A stretch of DNA of 64,000 nt from Corallococcus sp. EGB (lineage in GTDB: Bacteria; Myxococcota; Myxococcia; Myxococcales; Myxococcaceae). Position numbers and translations under genes: made by a program. The stretch is taken from assembly GCF_019968905.1 (NCBI RefSeq), contig NZ_CP079946.1:2728001-2792000 (forward strand), read 5' to 3'. Positions 28,805 to 38,927 of this stretch are shown here, in pieces (position 1 is the stretch's first letter; each line of letters begins with the position of its first letter). Under the pieces are notes generated by a model. That model saw nothing but the letters and a program-made list of their open reading frames with translations. It did no database searches and was not told the DNA's origin.

Positions 28805-30709
28805 ATGTCCCCCCTGATGCGGCGGGTGCTGCACCCGCTGGTGCTGCTCGCGTTCTTCGCGCTGTCTGCGTTCCACACCTGGCCGCTCGTGTCCCAGATG
28901 CAGGGGGCCGTGCTGGGGGGGCGCGAAGACGTCTTCATGAACATGTGGCACCTGTGGTGGATGCGGCAGGCCCTCTGGGTGCAGCCGCAGAACCCGTTCT
29001 TCGTGCCGTTCCTCCACTGGCCCCTGGGGGCGGAGCTGTACTGGCACACGCTGGCGCCGGCGAAGACGCTGTGGGGCGTGGTGCTGCTGCCGTTCATGTC
29101 GGTGGAGACGGCGTACAACGTGGTGCTGTTCGGCTCGTTCGTGCTGACGGGCTACACGTCGTGGCTGCTCTTGCGCTACCTGCTGGAGCGCGCGGGCCAC
29201 GGGCCCTGGCTCGCGGCGGCGGCGGCGATGGCGGGCGCGTGCGTGTTCAACTTCTCGCGCTACCACCTCGCCCACGCGGTGGCGCACCTGAACCTCATCG
29301 CGCTGGAGGGGCTGCCGCTCTACCTGCTCTGCTTCTTCCGCTGGCTGGATGAGGGCAAGCGCAGGTGGCTGGTGGGGCTGGCGCTGTGCGCGTTGTACGT
29401 GTTGCTGTGTGACTACTACTACCTCGTCTACATCGCGCTCTTCTCGCTCCTGTGGGTGGTGGCGGAGCGGTGGAGACGGGGGCCGCTGGTGTCCGTGGAC
29501 ACGTGGAAGGATCCGCTCGTGCGCCGGGCGGCGGTGGCGGGCGTGGCCGCGGGGCTCGCGTGCTTGCCGCCCATGGTGCCGCTGCTGCTGCATGCGTTCC
29601 CTGCGCCGCTGCAGATCCACCACGGTGACTCGGACTACTTCTCGGACCTGTATTCGTTCTTCATCCCGGACACGCGCTCGGCGTGGATGACGGAGCTGCC
29701 CGTGGCGGCGCGTGAGTTCTCGCTGAACATCGTGCGCGCGAAGATGTCGACCAACGCGGAGGAGAGCGGCAACTTCCTGGGCTGGTTGACGCCGCTGCTG
29801 GCCATCTTCGCGCTGTGGCGCGGCGTGCCGGACGGGCGCCGGTGGCTGGGGCTGGGGCTGGGCTTCGCGGTGCTGTCCATGGGCACGGTGCTCAACATCG
29901 GCCTGGAGGACCGGGTGTCGCCGGTGGTGTTGCTCATCTGCGTCACGGCCGCGGTGGCGCTGGTGCCCGCGTGGCGGGAGCGGGCGTGGCAGCGGGACGT
30001 GCTGGTGGTCCTGGCGCTGGCGGTCGGGCTGGCGCTGTCGGAGCCGCTGACGGCGTTCGGCGCGCCGCTCAAGGTGCAGATCCCCATGCCCTATGTGGTG
30101 TTCAAGCACGTGGTGCCGCTGTTCTCCCGCGGGGGCATGCCGGTGCGCTTCGTGCTGCTCACCTACCTGTCACTGGCGGTGCTGGCGGCGTTCGCGGCGG
30201 CGCACGTGGGCGCGTGGGCGGGCCGGCGTGACGCTCGGTTGGGCGTGGCGTTGGCGCTCGCGGTGGCCCTGGTGCCCAACGTGGAGTACCGGGGCCTCCA
30301 GATGCCGATGAGCCGGATTCCCACGCTGCCGCCGGTGTTCGATGAGATCCGCGACGCGCCCATGCCGGCGGCGGTGCTGACGGACAACGTGATGGGGCAG
30401 TGGGAGCAGCTCTACCACGGCAAGCCGGTGTCCTACGCCCGGCTGTCCCGGTTGCCGGTGCGCGAAGCGGCGTTGGTGGACTCGCGGGTCATCCGCGCGG
30501 CGGAAGGGATGCGCAACGCGTTCGGCCCCGTCACGCCGGAGGAGCGCGAGTCGATGCGGCGCTACCTGAAGGAGCACCACTTCAAGTGGTACGTGACGCA
30601 CTACTTCCACCCCACCCGCCACGCGTTCATCACGGACGAGCTGGGGGGCGAGGTGGTGCACCAGGAGCCCTACGTCACCGTGTACCGCTTCCCGGACGTG
30701 GACCGCTGA
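28805..30709 (+). CDS. Multi-pass membrane protein, GT-C glycosyltransferase-like
   Basis: 634 residues from ATG 28805 (17 bases after the methyltransferase). At least ten hydrophobic helices, beginning with MRRVLHPLVLLAFFALSAFHTWPL, then a first periplasmic loop GGREDVFMNMWHLWWMRQAL whose acidic residue sits where GT-C enzymes carry the catalytic Asp. The C-terminal 150 residues form a soluble domain with FDEIRDAPMPAAVLTDN and YVTHYF segments. The layout (many helices, acidic first loop, periplasmic C-terminus) suits a polyprenyl-phosphate-sugar dependent transferase, but no subfamily can be named. Neighbours are glycan genes. Confidence 0.75.
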   Translation: MSPLMRRVLHPLVLLAFFALSAFHTWPLVSQMQGAVLGGREDVFMNMWHLWWMRQALWVQPQNPFFVPFLHWPLGAELYWHTLAPAKTLWGVVLLPFMSVETAYNVVLFGSFVLTGYTSWLLLRYLLERAGHGPWLAAAAAMAGACVFNFSRYHLAHAVAHLNLIALEGLPLYLLCFFRWLDEGKRRWLVGLALCALYVLLCDYYYLVYIALFSLLWVVAERWRRGPLVSVDTWKDPLVRRAAVAGVAAGLACLPPMVPLLLHAFPAPLQIHHGDSDYFSDLYSFFIPDTRSAWMTELPVAAREFSLNIVRAKMSTNAEESGNFLGWLTPLLAIFALWRGVPDGRRWLGLGLGFAVLSMGTVLNIGLEDRVSPVVLLICVTAAVALVPAWRERAWQRDVLVVLALAVGLALSEPLTAFGAPLKVQIPMPYVVFKHVVPLFSRGGMPVRFVLLTYLSLAVLAAFAAAHVGAWAGRRDARLGVALALAVALVPNVEYRGLQMPMSRIPTLPPVFDEIRDAPMPAAVLTDNVMGQWEQLYHGKPVSYARLSRLPVREAALVDSRVIRAAEGMRNAFGPVTPEERESMRRYLKEHHFKWYVTHYFHPTRHAFITDELGGEVVHQEPYVTVYRFPDVDR

Positions 30710-30733
30710 GCGCAGCCGGGGCCGACGTCGTCG

Positions 30734-30766
30734 CCCGAACCTATCCGACTGCCGGACAGGCTCGGG
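30734..30766. terminator. Long hairpin between convergent genes
   Basis: Positions 30734-30747 pair with 30753-30766: twelve pairs and two A-C mismatches in a 14-step stem (CCCGA/TCGGG, CCT/AGG, TCCG/CGGA) with a five-base loop. It lies in the middle of the 73-base gap between two converging genes. There is no T-run, so it may act by a non-canonical or bidirectional route. Confidence 0.45.
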
Positions 30767-30782
30767 TGCCAGGCCCGAACGC

Positions 30783-31622
30783 TCAGGCCTTCTTCGGCCC
30801 GCCGCGCTTCGAGCGCGAGCCGCGTGGGGCGGAGGGAGGGCCCTCCGCCGGGGGCATCTGCTCACGCGAGGCCTTCGCGGGCCGCGCGCTCTTGGGATGG
30901 GCGGGCTTCGCCGGGGGACGGCGCTCGTCCTGCGCCGCCGGCTTCGGGGACGCGTTGAGGTCGCTGCGCGGAGGCGCTGTCGGGCGGCCCTGCTCCGCGG
31001 GTGCGGTCTCGGCGGCTCGCGAGGGCAGGGCGCTTGACGGCGGCTTCGGGGGACGGACCGGGGCCTCACGCCGAGGCTTCGGCGGACGGCCGTATTGGAT
31101 GGCCGGGAGGGGCCTCTCCCTGGGAGGTGGGCCTTCGTCCTCGTCGTCGTGAGGCCGGGACGCGGGCCGGCCGTGGCTGAGGGCTGGGGGCGGCTTCGGC
31201 GGCCTGGGGGCTTCCGGCGGCGGCGCCTTCGCGGCCTGGGCCCTCAGCGTGTCCACCTCCCGGCGCAGCCGGAGGACCTCCGCGGAGAGCTGGGCGTATG
31301 AGTCCCGCACCAGCCCGTTGAACACGCGCTGCCGCCCCAGGGTCTCGTTGATCAACACCTGGCACGTCTTGCGGAAGGCCCACTTGGCCAGGAGCACCGC
31401 CTGCCCCATGCCGGCGCGGTGCGTGTGCAGCGGCAGGGCCCGCGTCGGGTCCGCGTTGTCCTCCAGCGCGTGCATGTTGAACGTCAGCGGATCCACGCGC
31501 GGCTCGACGCCGTCCTCCGGCACCTCCGCGGCCTCCGACGTGGGCAGCCCGCGGATGCGCAGCCGCTCCTCGATGCGGGCCATCAGGGCCCCCGTGGGAA
31601 TGTCCCGTCCGAGCAGCTTCAT
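30783..31622 (-). CDS. Protein with conserved N-terminal helix region and Pro/Arg-rich disordered tail
   Basis: 279 residues from ATG 31622, which overlaps the TGA of the upstream glycosyltransferase by four bases (ATGA), so it is coupled to it. Residues 1-135 look folded and helical (MKLLGRDIPTGALMARIEERLRIRGL, then a segment with AVLLAKWAFRKTCQVLINETLGRQRVFNGLVRD and a short coiled coil LRLRREVDTLRAQ). Residues 140-279 are Pro/Arg/Lys/Ala-rich and probably disordered. The N-terminal part resembles the small helical proteins often found beside polysaccharide glycosyltransferases, but I cannot name a family. No membrane helix or signal peptide. Confidence 0.7.
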   Translation of the reverse strand: MKLLGRDIPTGALMARIEERLRIRGLPTSEAAEVPEDGVEPRVDPLTFNMHALEDNADPTRALPLHTHRAGMGQAVLLAKWAFRKTCQVLINETLGRQRVFNGLVRDSYAQLSAEVLRLRREVDTLRAQAAKAPPPEAPRPPKPPPALSHGRPASRPHDDEDEGPPPRERPLPAIQYGRPPKPRREAPVRPPKPPSSALPSRAAETAPAEQGRPTAPPRSDLNASPKPAAQDERRPPAKPAHPKSARPAKASREQMPPAEGPPSAPRGSRSKRGGPKKA

Positions 31623-33856
31623 CGGTGTGTCTCCTCCACGATGCGCGCCATCTCTTCCCGGTACATCGCGACCACCTGGGGCCACGTGTGCCGCTGCGCG
31701 TAGATGCGGGCCCGCTGGCCCATCGCGTCCCGGGCTTCACCCACTTCGCGCAGCCCTTCGATGAACGACGCCAGCCCCCGGTACACCCGGCCAGCGCCAC
31801 TGCGCTCCACCTGACCTACCAGCACGTCCGACTTTCCGTTCACCAGCACCGGCGTCCCCTGGGCGAACGCCTCCAGCGTCAGCAACGACAGGCTCTCGAA
31901 CTTCGATGGCACCACGACCGCGAGCGCTCCCGCCAGCGCGTCGTGCTTGTCCTGTTCGGAAATGCGCCCCACGTGCCGCACGCCGCCGCCGCTCACGTCC
32001 ATGTGCGCCTCGCCCGCGAGCACCAGCTCCGGCGCGTCCTGGTAGCGAGCCCGCAGCTTGCGGTGGAACTTCAAGAGCTCCGGCACGCCCTTGCCCGGCT
32101 CCAGCCGACCCACATAGAGCAGGTAGCGGCCGTGCACGCCGTACTTCGCGCGGAAGCGGTCCGGCACCGCCGGCAGCGCGTCCACGCCCACGCCCACCAC
32201 GCGCGCCCGCGCATGGGCCGGGTGGAAGCGCCCGATCATCTCCACCTCCTCCGGCGTGTTGCACATCAGCACCCGGGGGCGGTTGAACACGTCGCCGTAG
32301 ACGCCGAAGCGGATGGGCGGCTCGTCGTGCGCGGTGGGCACCAGCATCGCGCGGTCCGCCACCAGCGGGACCCCCCACGCCGTGGGCGCGTAGAGGTACG
32401 TGAAGAACAGGTAGCCGTCGTACGCGTCCTGCGTGGTGGCCAGGTGCTCCAGGAGCCCGGGGCTCAGCGGGCCCTGCTCGGCCACCCACTGCTCCTCGCG
32501 CAGCCGCTCGTTGCCGTGGCCGAACAGCTTGCGCGACAGGCCGTTGAACGCGTGGATGTTGCGTCTGCGCGTCACCGGGAAGCGCAGCACCTTCACCCGG
32601 CCCACCCGGTCCTCGCCGGGCGGGAACGCGTTCTCCCACGTCTGGTGGTTCTTCGCGCAGGTCGTCACCACCGTGATGTCCCAGTGCGGCGCCAGGCGCT
32701 CCGCCACCTGCGCGGCGTGGCTCTCCGCGCCGCCGGTCACCTCGCCGTAGCGCTGCACCACCAGCGCCACGCGCGGCCGCTTCGCCGGGGCCTTGCGCGG
32801 ACGGGGCGGCGGCGCCACCACGCCCTGCAGCGCGCGCGTGAGCGCCACCTGCGCGGCGGCGGGGGAGAAGTGCTGGAGCCTGCGCGCCTGCCCGTCGAGC
32901 ACCGCCTTGCGCAGGTCGCGGTCCTCGGTCAGGTCCACCACCAGCTCCGCGAGGAACGCGTAGCGCTTCTGGTCGAACGCGATGCCCGCCCCGCCCAGCG
33001 TCTCCGGCACCGCCGCCGCGGCGTACGCGAGCACCGGGACCTCGGCGGCCATGGCCTCGATGATGGGCACGCTGAAGCCCTCATGCTCGCTCATGGAGAC
33101 GAACACATCCGCGGAGCGGTACACGGCCACCAGCTGTGGATGCGTCAGGCGCCCCAGGAAGTGCACTCCCGTGAGGCCCTTCATCTCGCGCTGGAGCAGC
33201 TTGAAGTAGCGGCTGCCCGGCTCGTAGCCGCCGACGATGAGCAGCCGCGCCTGGGGCCGGATGCGCAAGAGCTCCCGGTGCAGCGCGAGCAGGTCCTCGA
33301 AGCGCTTGTGCGGCATCACCCGGCTCACCGACACCAGCGTGGGCCCTGGCCCGGCGAGCTTCGTGAGCTGCTTCGTGTCCGCCACGGACGCGGCGAAGCG
33401 CTCCTTTTCGATGAACAGCTGCACCGTGTGCACGTTGCGGTGGCCCGCGACCTTCAGCTCCTCGCCGTTGAAGTCCGAGTCCCCGATGGACACGTCCAGG
33501 AAGGGCGCCATCGCGGCCACCTGCGCGCGGCCCGCCACCAGCGCGTGCTCCAGCGGCGTGTCCCGGTAGAAGCGCGCGGGGCTGATGTTGTGGAACACCA
33601 CGCCGCGCTTGCAGTCCATGTGCATCAGCCGGCCGCTCAGCGGCGACGCGATGCCGTGGTGGTACAGCACCAGGTCGTCCGGCCTCGGCTTCAGCGTGAA
33701 GACGTGGCGGGCGAGGCCCTGGAGCCCGGAGGCGACCTCCTCCGCGTAGATGTCGCCCACGTGCCCCATGCGGCGCAGCAGGAGTTGCAGGTGCAGCGCG
33801 GCCTGACCGGAGGCGTCGCCGGGGCCGAAGCTTGGGATCAGCTGATGGACCGCCAT
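31619..33856 (-). CDS. Two-domain glycosyltransferase family 4 protein
   Basis: 745 residues from ATG 33856 (ATG 33883 is an alternative nine codons upstream). Two complete GT-B/GT4 modules are joined in one chain. Module 1 (about 1-365): MAVHQLIPSFGPGDASG at the N-terminus, SRVMPHKRFEDLL, SMSEHEGFSVPIIEAMA (the E-x7-E motif). Module 2 (about 385-745): VALVVQRYGEVTGGAESHA, LYVGRLEPGKGVPELL, PSKFESLSLLTLEAFAQGTPVLV. The conserved Glu of the donor site is visible in both modules, so both may be active and add two sugars in succession. The gene starts 30 bases from a divergent GT4 gene and is coupled to the 279-residue protein downstream. Confidence 0.92.
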   Translation of the reverse strand: MAVHQLIPSFGPGDASGQAALHLQLLLRRMGHVGDIYAEEVASGLQGLARHVFTLKPRPDDLVLYHHGIASPLSGRLMHMDCKRGVVFHNISPARFYRDTPLEHALVAGRAQVAAMAPFLDVSIGDSDFNGEELKVAGHRNVHTVQLFIEKERFAASVADTKQLTKLAGPGPTLVSVSRVMPHKRFEDLLALHRELLRIRPQARLLIVGGYEPGSRYFKLLQREMKGLTGVHFLGRLTHPQLVAVYRSADVFVSMSEHEGFSVPIIEAMAAEVPVLAYAAAAVPETLGGAGIAFDQKRYAFLAELVVDLTEDRDLRKAVLDGQARRLQHFSPAAAQVALTRALQGVVAPPPRPRKAPAKRPRVALVVQRYGEVTGGAESHAAQVAERLAPHWDITVVTTCAKNHQTWENAFPPGEDRVGRVKVLRFPVTRRRNIHAFNGLSRKLFGHGNERLREEQWVAEQGPLSPGLLEHLATTQDAYDGYLFFTYLYAPTAWGVPLVADRAMLVPTAHDEPPIRFGVYGDVFNRPRVLMCNTPEEVEMIGRFHPAHARARVVGVGVDALPAVPDRFRAKYGVHGRYLLYVGRLEPGKGVPELLKFHRKLRARYQDAPELVLAGEAHMDVSGGGVRHVGRISEQDKHDALAGALAVVVPSKFESLSLLTLEAFAQGTPVLVNGKSDVLVGQVERSGAGRVYRGLASFIEGLREVGEARDAMGQRARIYAQRHTWPQVVAMYREEMARIVEETHR

Positions 33857-33886
33857 GGGGGGCCGTGTGTACCACACGGGCATGGT

Positions 33887-34996
33887 ATGAGGCGGCCCGT
33901 GTCGACCCCCGGACCCATCGCCTTCGACGCCACCCTGTGGGACGAACCCACCACCGGCATCGGCCTGTACACCCGCTGCCTCGCCGAGGCGCTCGAGGCC
34001 CAGGACATCCGCCTGGTCCGCATGGGCGCGCGCAAGTCCGGAGAACATCCGCGAGGCGTTCAGAAGCGGACGCCGTGGACGCTGGCCACGCTGCCCAGGC
34101 TGCTCAAGGCCTCACCGCCGCCCGTCTACCACGCGCTCAGCAACTTCAACCTGCCGCTGCGGCGCACGCCGGGCACCGCCTACGTGCTCACCGTGCACGA
34201 CCTGGTGCCGTTGGATTTGCCGCATGCCGTCTCCACGCCGTACCGGTGGCAGTTCCGGCTGTGGCTCGCGCGCAGCCTGATGCTCGCGGACCGGCTGGTG
34301 TGCATCAGCGAATGCACGCGCCAGGACCTGGTGCGCCGCTTCCCCCAGGTGGAGCCGCGCACCGTGGTGGTGCACAACGGCGTGGACCACGTGAACGCGC
34401 CCGCGCTGGACGCGGCCGGCGAGGACTTCCTCCACGCGCTGAACCTGCCGAAGGACTACGTGCTGTACGCGGGCTCGCTCGACGTGCGCAAGAACGTGGA
34501 CCTGGTGCTGGACGCGCAGGAGCGGCTCCAGGCGCGCGGCCGGCCCTTCACGCTCGTGCTCGCGGGCCAGAGCTGGTACGGCTCCGGGAAGGTGGAGGCG
34601 CGCATCGCGCGGCTGCGCTCGGAGGGGCTGGACGTGCGGCCCCTGGGCTACCAGACCCCCGCCATCTTCTACGCGCTGATGCGCCGCGCGGCGCTGTTCG
34701 TCTTCCCCTCGCGCTACGAGGGCTTTGGCCTGCCGCCCCTGGAGGCCATGCGCCTGGGGACGCCCACGGTGGTGTCCTCGGCGGGCTCGCTGCCGGAGGT
34801 ATGCGGCCACGCCGCGCCCGCGGTGGACCCGGACGACGCGGAAGGGCTGGCCGCGGTCCTCGACCGGCTGCTGCGCTCGCCCGAGGAGCGCCGGGCCCTG
34901 TCGGAGGCGGGCCAGCGCCAGGCCGCGAAGTTCACCTGGGCCCGCGCCGCGGAAGGGACGCGGGCCGCCTACGATGCGGCGCTGCGCCACCGGTAG
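33887..34996 (+). CDS. Glycosyltransferase family 4 protein
   Basis: 369 residues from ATG 33887; GTG 33899 is possible. GT4 features: IAFDATLWDEPTTGIGLYTRCL (acceptor-side Gly-rich loop), VYHALSNFNLPLR, VLTVHDLVPLDLP, ISECTRQDLVRRF, YVLYAGSLDVRKNVDLVLDA and FPSRYEGFGLPPLEAMRLGTPTV (E-x7-E donor motif). Retaining sugar transfer in the cytoplasm onto a surface polysaccharide is the likely role, given the neighbouring gmd-rmd pair and glycosyltransferases. It is divergent from the double GT4 gene with about 30 bases between start codons, so the promoters must overlap the opposite coding regions. Confidence 0.92.
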   Translation: MRRPVSTPGPIAFDATLWDEPTTGIGLYTRCLAEALEAQDIRLVRMGARKSGEHPRGVQKRTPWTLATLPRLLKASPPPVYHALSNFNLPLRRTPGTAYVLTVHDLVPLDLPHAVSTPYRWQFRLWLARSLMLADRLVCISECTRQDLVRRFPQVEPRTVVVHNGVDHVNAPALDAAGEDFLHALNLPKDYVLYAGSLDVRKNVDLVLDAQERLQARGRPFTLVLAGQSWYGSGKVEARIARLRSEGLDVRPLGYQTPAIFYALMRRAALFVFPSRYEGFGLPPLEAMRLGTPTVVSSAGSLPEVCGHAAPAVDPDDAEGLAAVLDRLLRSPEERRALSEAGQRQAAKFTWARAAEGTRAAYDAALRHR

Positions 34997-35032
34997 GCAC
35001 TCAACCGGCCCGGGAAGGGCCCCTGGAGGAAC

Positions 35033-35590
35033 ATGCGACAGCTCGTGTGGAGTGGAATCGTCTGCGGAATGCTGCTCGGGTGCGCTGGGTCGAACGCCGC
35101 GCGCAAGGACGAGGCCCAGGAGCCGGCCCCCACGGCCGAGCAGGAGGCGCCGCCCACCTCCGTGACGCCCCCCGGGCGGCCGTCGCGGTCCCCCGCGGCG
35201 GAGGCGGAGAACCCGGAGCCCGCCATCGTCATGCCCCTGGAGGTGACGGAGACGCCCGCCCCCCGCGACCCGCTCTCCATCGAATCGCAGAGCGTGAAGG
35301 GCAGCGTGCTGACCCTCCACGTCCGCCACGGCGGCGGCTGCAAGGAGCACCGCTACGGGCTCGCCTGGGACGGGCGCTTCACCCAGACGGCGGAGGGCGA
35401 GCCGCGCGCGGAGCTCACCGTGCTGCACGACGCGAACAACGACCGCTGCAAGGCCCTGGTCTACAAGGAGCTGGCGTTCGACCTGTCCACGCTGAAGCAG
35501 GAGTGGAGCGAGAAGGGCCGCGGCGACCACGCCACGCTCCACCTGGACTTCAACGGCGCGCCGGACCAGTCCGCCCGCTTCAAGTTCTAG
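35033..35590 (+). CDS. Lipoprotein of unknown function
   Basis: 185 residues from ATG 35033. The lipobox LLGC puts the lipidated Cys at residue 17. A disordered Pro/Glu/Ala linker (about 20-80) leads to a small beta-rich domain (about 85-185) with the notable pattern GGGCKEHRYGLAWDG and NDRCKALVYKELAFDLSTLK, in which two cysteines may form a disulphide. I recognise this as a recurrent myxobacterial lipoprotein type but cannot name a function. It follows the GT4 gene by 36 bases and its stop overlaps the convergent NADAR stop by four bases. Confidence 0.8.
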   Translation: MRQLVWSGIVCGMLLGCAGSNAARKDEAQEPAPTAEQEAPPTSVTPPGRPSRSPAAEAENPEPAIVMPLEVTETPAPRDPLSIESQSVKGSVLTLHVRHGGGCKEHRYGLAWDGRFTQTAEGEPRAELTVLHDANNDRCKALVYKELAFDLSTLKQEWSEKGRGDHATLHLDFNGAPDQSARFKF

Positions 35591-36093
35591 AGCGGTGCCC
35601 GCCCCTGCGCGAGGAGGTCCTCGCGCAGGCGCGTCAGCACCTTGCCCAGCAGGTTCAACCCCCGCCACGAGGCGGGGTCCTGGATGCGAGGGTCCTCCGC
35701 GGACAGCCCCACGCCCCAGATGCGATCCGTCGGGCTGGCCTCCACCAGCTGGGTCCCCCGGGTGGCGAGCAGCGCCTCCAACAGGTGCGGGTGCTGGGTG
35801 AACTTCGCGTGGTTGCCCTCGTAGACGATGCGCTCGCGCTCACGCTCCCAGAGGGCCGCGTCGAACGGCGTCACCTTGCGGCCCAGCGCCTTGTGCTGCT
35901 TGGGCGTGGCGGCGCGCAGCAGCTGCTCCAGCACGCGCGCGTCACCAAAGAGGCGCGCCTTGCCCGCCATCATGTACTGCTCCGCGCAGGTGTAGCGCAC
36001 GTCCTCCACGACGAACACGCACGGGTGCCACTGCGAGAAGACGGAGTCCTCCCTCCAGAAGAACGTGAACCTCGGCGTCGTCGTCGTGCCCAT
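35587..36093 (-). CDS. NADAR (YbiA-like) family protein
   Basis: 168 residues, full NADAR domain: FFWREDSVFSQWHPCVFVVEDVRYTCAEQYMMAGKARLFGD at the N-terminus, GRKVTPFDAALWERERERIVYEGNHAKFTQHP in the middle, and LVEASPTDRIWGVGLSAEDPRIQDPASWRGLNLLGKVL at the C-terminus, with the family's conserved W, E and DxxWG residues. Members cleave the N-glycosidic bond of ribosylated intermediates of riboflavin synthesis, and recent work links some to removal of ADP-ribose from nucleic acids. Here there is no riboflavin gene nearby. Single gene, convergent with the lipoprotein. Confidence 0.93.
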   Translation of the reverse strand: MGTTTTPRFTFFWREDSVFSQWHPCVFVVEDVRYTCAEQYMMAGKARLFGDARVLEQLLRAATPKQHKALGRKVTPFDAALWERERERIVYEGNHAKFTQHPHLLEALLATRGTQLVEASPTDRIWGVGLSAEDPRIQDPASWRGLNLLGKVLTRLREDLLAQGRAPL

Positions 36094-36140
36094 TCCAGGT
36101 CTCCGTTGAAAGCTTCGTGTAATGATGACACGAACGTGCG

Positions 36141-36923
36141 GTGATGGAGGAACCTGACGCGGGGGCCTACAATGGCCGCCCGCTCCCCATGCGACTTCAC
36201 GAAGCCCAGAAGCTGTTGGACCGCTGTTTCACCGGCACGCGGGAGGGCGCGCCGCGCCTGCACGAGCCCTCGGATCCGCGCTTCGCGGAGCGGGGAGGGG
36301 CGGTGTGGCTGGAGTACCGCTGGTACGTGCGCGAGCGCGGCCTGGCGGAGGTGTTCCTCAAGTGGGACCGGGTGCCGCCGGGCGGGGAGAAGAACGTGGA
36401 GGCCACGGTGCTGCGCACGCACCTGCTGGGCCAGTCCCCCATGCTGGCCCAGCGCGCGCTGCGCACGGTGGAGGGCGGCACGCCCGCGCCGGAGCGGGTG
36501 CTGGACGTGCTCAAGAACGACGGCATCCGCCGCGAGTGCGTGGCCCGGGGCCGCACCACCATCACCGTGGAGCACTGGGAGAGCCGGCGCCCCGCGGCGC
36601 TCATGGACGAGGCGCGCTTCGCGGAGCTGGCCGCGCCCCTGGAGTCGGAAGACTCCACGCCGGAGGCCCGTCGCGAAGCGGTGATGCGGCTGGCGGACGC
36701 GGAGCGGAGCCCGCGCGTGACGGACGTGCTCCTGCGGCTGGTGGCGCGCAAGCCGTCGCTGATGGCCCTGCGCATCCTGTCCGAGTGGGGCGAGGTGCAG
36801 GCCCGCGAGTACCTCCAGCGGGACCTGGCTGCCGTGACGCCGGGCAACGCGGCGGACCTCTGGGCCCTCACCGCGTTGGACCGGCGCCTGGAGGCGTGGC
36901 AGTCGCTGGCGCGCCCCGCTTGA
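36141..36923 (+). CDS. Uncharacterised protein, possibly HEAT-like C-terminus
   Basis: 260 residues from GTG 36141 (next codon ATG 36144; ATG 36189 is a further option with no better ribosome site). No signal peptide or membrane segment. The N-terminal half is mixed alpha/beta (VWLEYRWYVRERGLAEVFLKW, EKNVEATVLRTHLLGQSP); the C-terminal half is a run of helices (ARREAVMRLADAERSPRVTDVLLRLVARKPSLMALRILSEWGEVQAREYL) in a pattern like HEAT repeats. I do not recognise a family. The start lies 47 bases from the divergent NADAR start. Confidence 0.65.
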   Translation: MMEEPDAGAYNGRPLPMRLHEAQKLLDRCFTGTREGAPRLHEPSDPRFAERGGAVWLEYRWYVRERGLAEVFLKWDRVPPGGEKNVEATVLRTHLLGQSPMLAQRALRTVEGGTPAPERVLDVLKNDGIRRECVARGRTTITVEHWESRRPAALMDEARFAELAAPLESEDSTPEARREAVMRLADAERSPRVTDVLLRLVARKPSLMALRILSEWGEVQAREYLQRDLAAVTPGNAADLWALTALDRRLEAWQSLARPA

Positions 36924-36943
36924 GGCGCGCGCAAGCGGTGCCG

Positions 36944-37870
36944 TCAGTGCTGCGAGCCCACCCTGGGGCCCAGCACGTCGCGCAGCGCGTCCGCGACGGT
37001 GAGCTTGGGGGCCCAGCCCAGCGCGCGCAGCTTCGTCGTGTCCGCCACGAGGCTGGGGATGTCGGACGGGCGCAGCCGCGCGGGATCCAGCTCGATGCCC
37101 GCCTGTACGCCGGACAGCTGGAGCATCTCCTCCAGCAGGCCGCGGATGGTGCGGCCCTCGCCGCTGCCCACGTTGTAGGCCTGGCCCGCCTCGCCCTTGA
37201 GGAGCAGCAGCCGGTACGCGTCCACCACGTCCTTCACGTGGGAGAAGTCCCGGATGGCGTCCAGGTTGCCCGTGCGCAGCACCGGGTCCACCGTGCCCAA
37301 CGCGATGGCGCGGATCTGCGCCGCGAACGACGGCACCACGAAGGTGGGGTCCTGCCCCGCGCCCAGGTGGTTGAAGGGCCGCGCGAGGACGACCTCCATG
37401 CCGTAGCTGCGGAAGAACTGCTCGCCCGCCAGCTCCCCCGCGGACTTCGACGCCGCGTAGGGGCTGAGCGGCACGTGCGGGTGGGACTCCGCCGCGCGGG
37501 TGCCCTCCGCGACGGGGCCGTACACCTCGCCGGAGCCCACCAGCAGCACGCGCGCCTTGGGGGCGCTCTCGCGCAGCGCGGTGAGCAGGTGCACCACGCC
37601 CATGGTGTTCACCGCGAAGACGCGCGCGGGGTTCTGGTGGCTCTTGGCCACCGAGCTGAAGCCGGCCAGGTGCAGCACGGCCTCCGGCTTCACCTCGGAG
37701 ACCGCCGCCTTGACCTTCGCCTCGTCGGCGATGTCGAAATGCAGGGCGGTGCTGCTGATGCCCTCGCCGCGGGGCCCATGCACCTCCACCACCTCGTCGC
37801 CGGCCGCCCTCAGGGCAGCGCACGCATGCCGGCCAACGAATCCATCCGCTCCCGTGACGAGGACGCGCAT
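36944..37870 (-). CDS. rmd: GDP-4-dehydro-6-deoxy-D-mannose reductase
   Basis: 308 residues, SDR-extended fold. TGADGFVGRHA forms the nucleotide-binding Gly motif at residues 6-16, the catalytic SxnYxxxK is VGSGEVYG...SPYAASKSAGE, and RPFNHLGAGQDPTFVVPSFAAQI is the sugar-nucleotide binding block typical of Rmd rather than of fucose synthase. It reduces the 4-keto sugar made by Gmd to GDP-D-rhamnose. Its ATG is one base after the gmd stop, so the two form an operon. Rmd and Fcl are related, so the product (D-rhamnose) is likely but not certain. Confidence 0.85.
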   Translation of the reverse strand: MRVLVTGADGFVGRHACAALRAAGDEVVEVHGPRGEGISSTALHFDIADEAKVKAAVSEVKPEAVLHLAGFSSVAKSHQNPARVFAVNTMGVVHLLTALRESAPKARVLLVGSGEVYGPVAEGTRAAESHPHVPLSPYAASKSAGELAGEQFFRSYGMEVVLARPFNHLGAGQDPTFVVPSFAAQIRAIALGTVDPVLRTGNLDAIRDFSHVKDVVDAYRLLLLKGEAGQAYNVGSGEGRTIRGLLEEMLQLSGVQAGIELDPARLRPSDIPSLVADTTKLRALGWAPKLTVADALRDVLGPRVGSQH

Positions 37871-37871
37871 C

Positions 37872-38918
<1,047 letters not shown>

Positions 38919-38927
38919 TCAGGGAAC

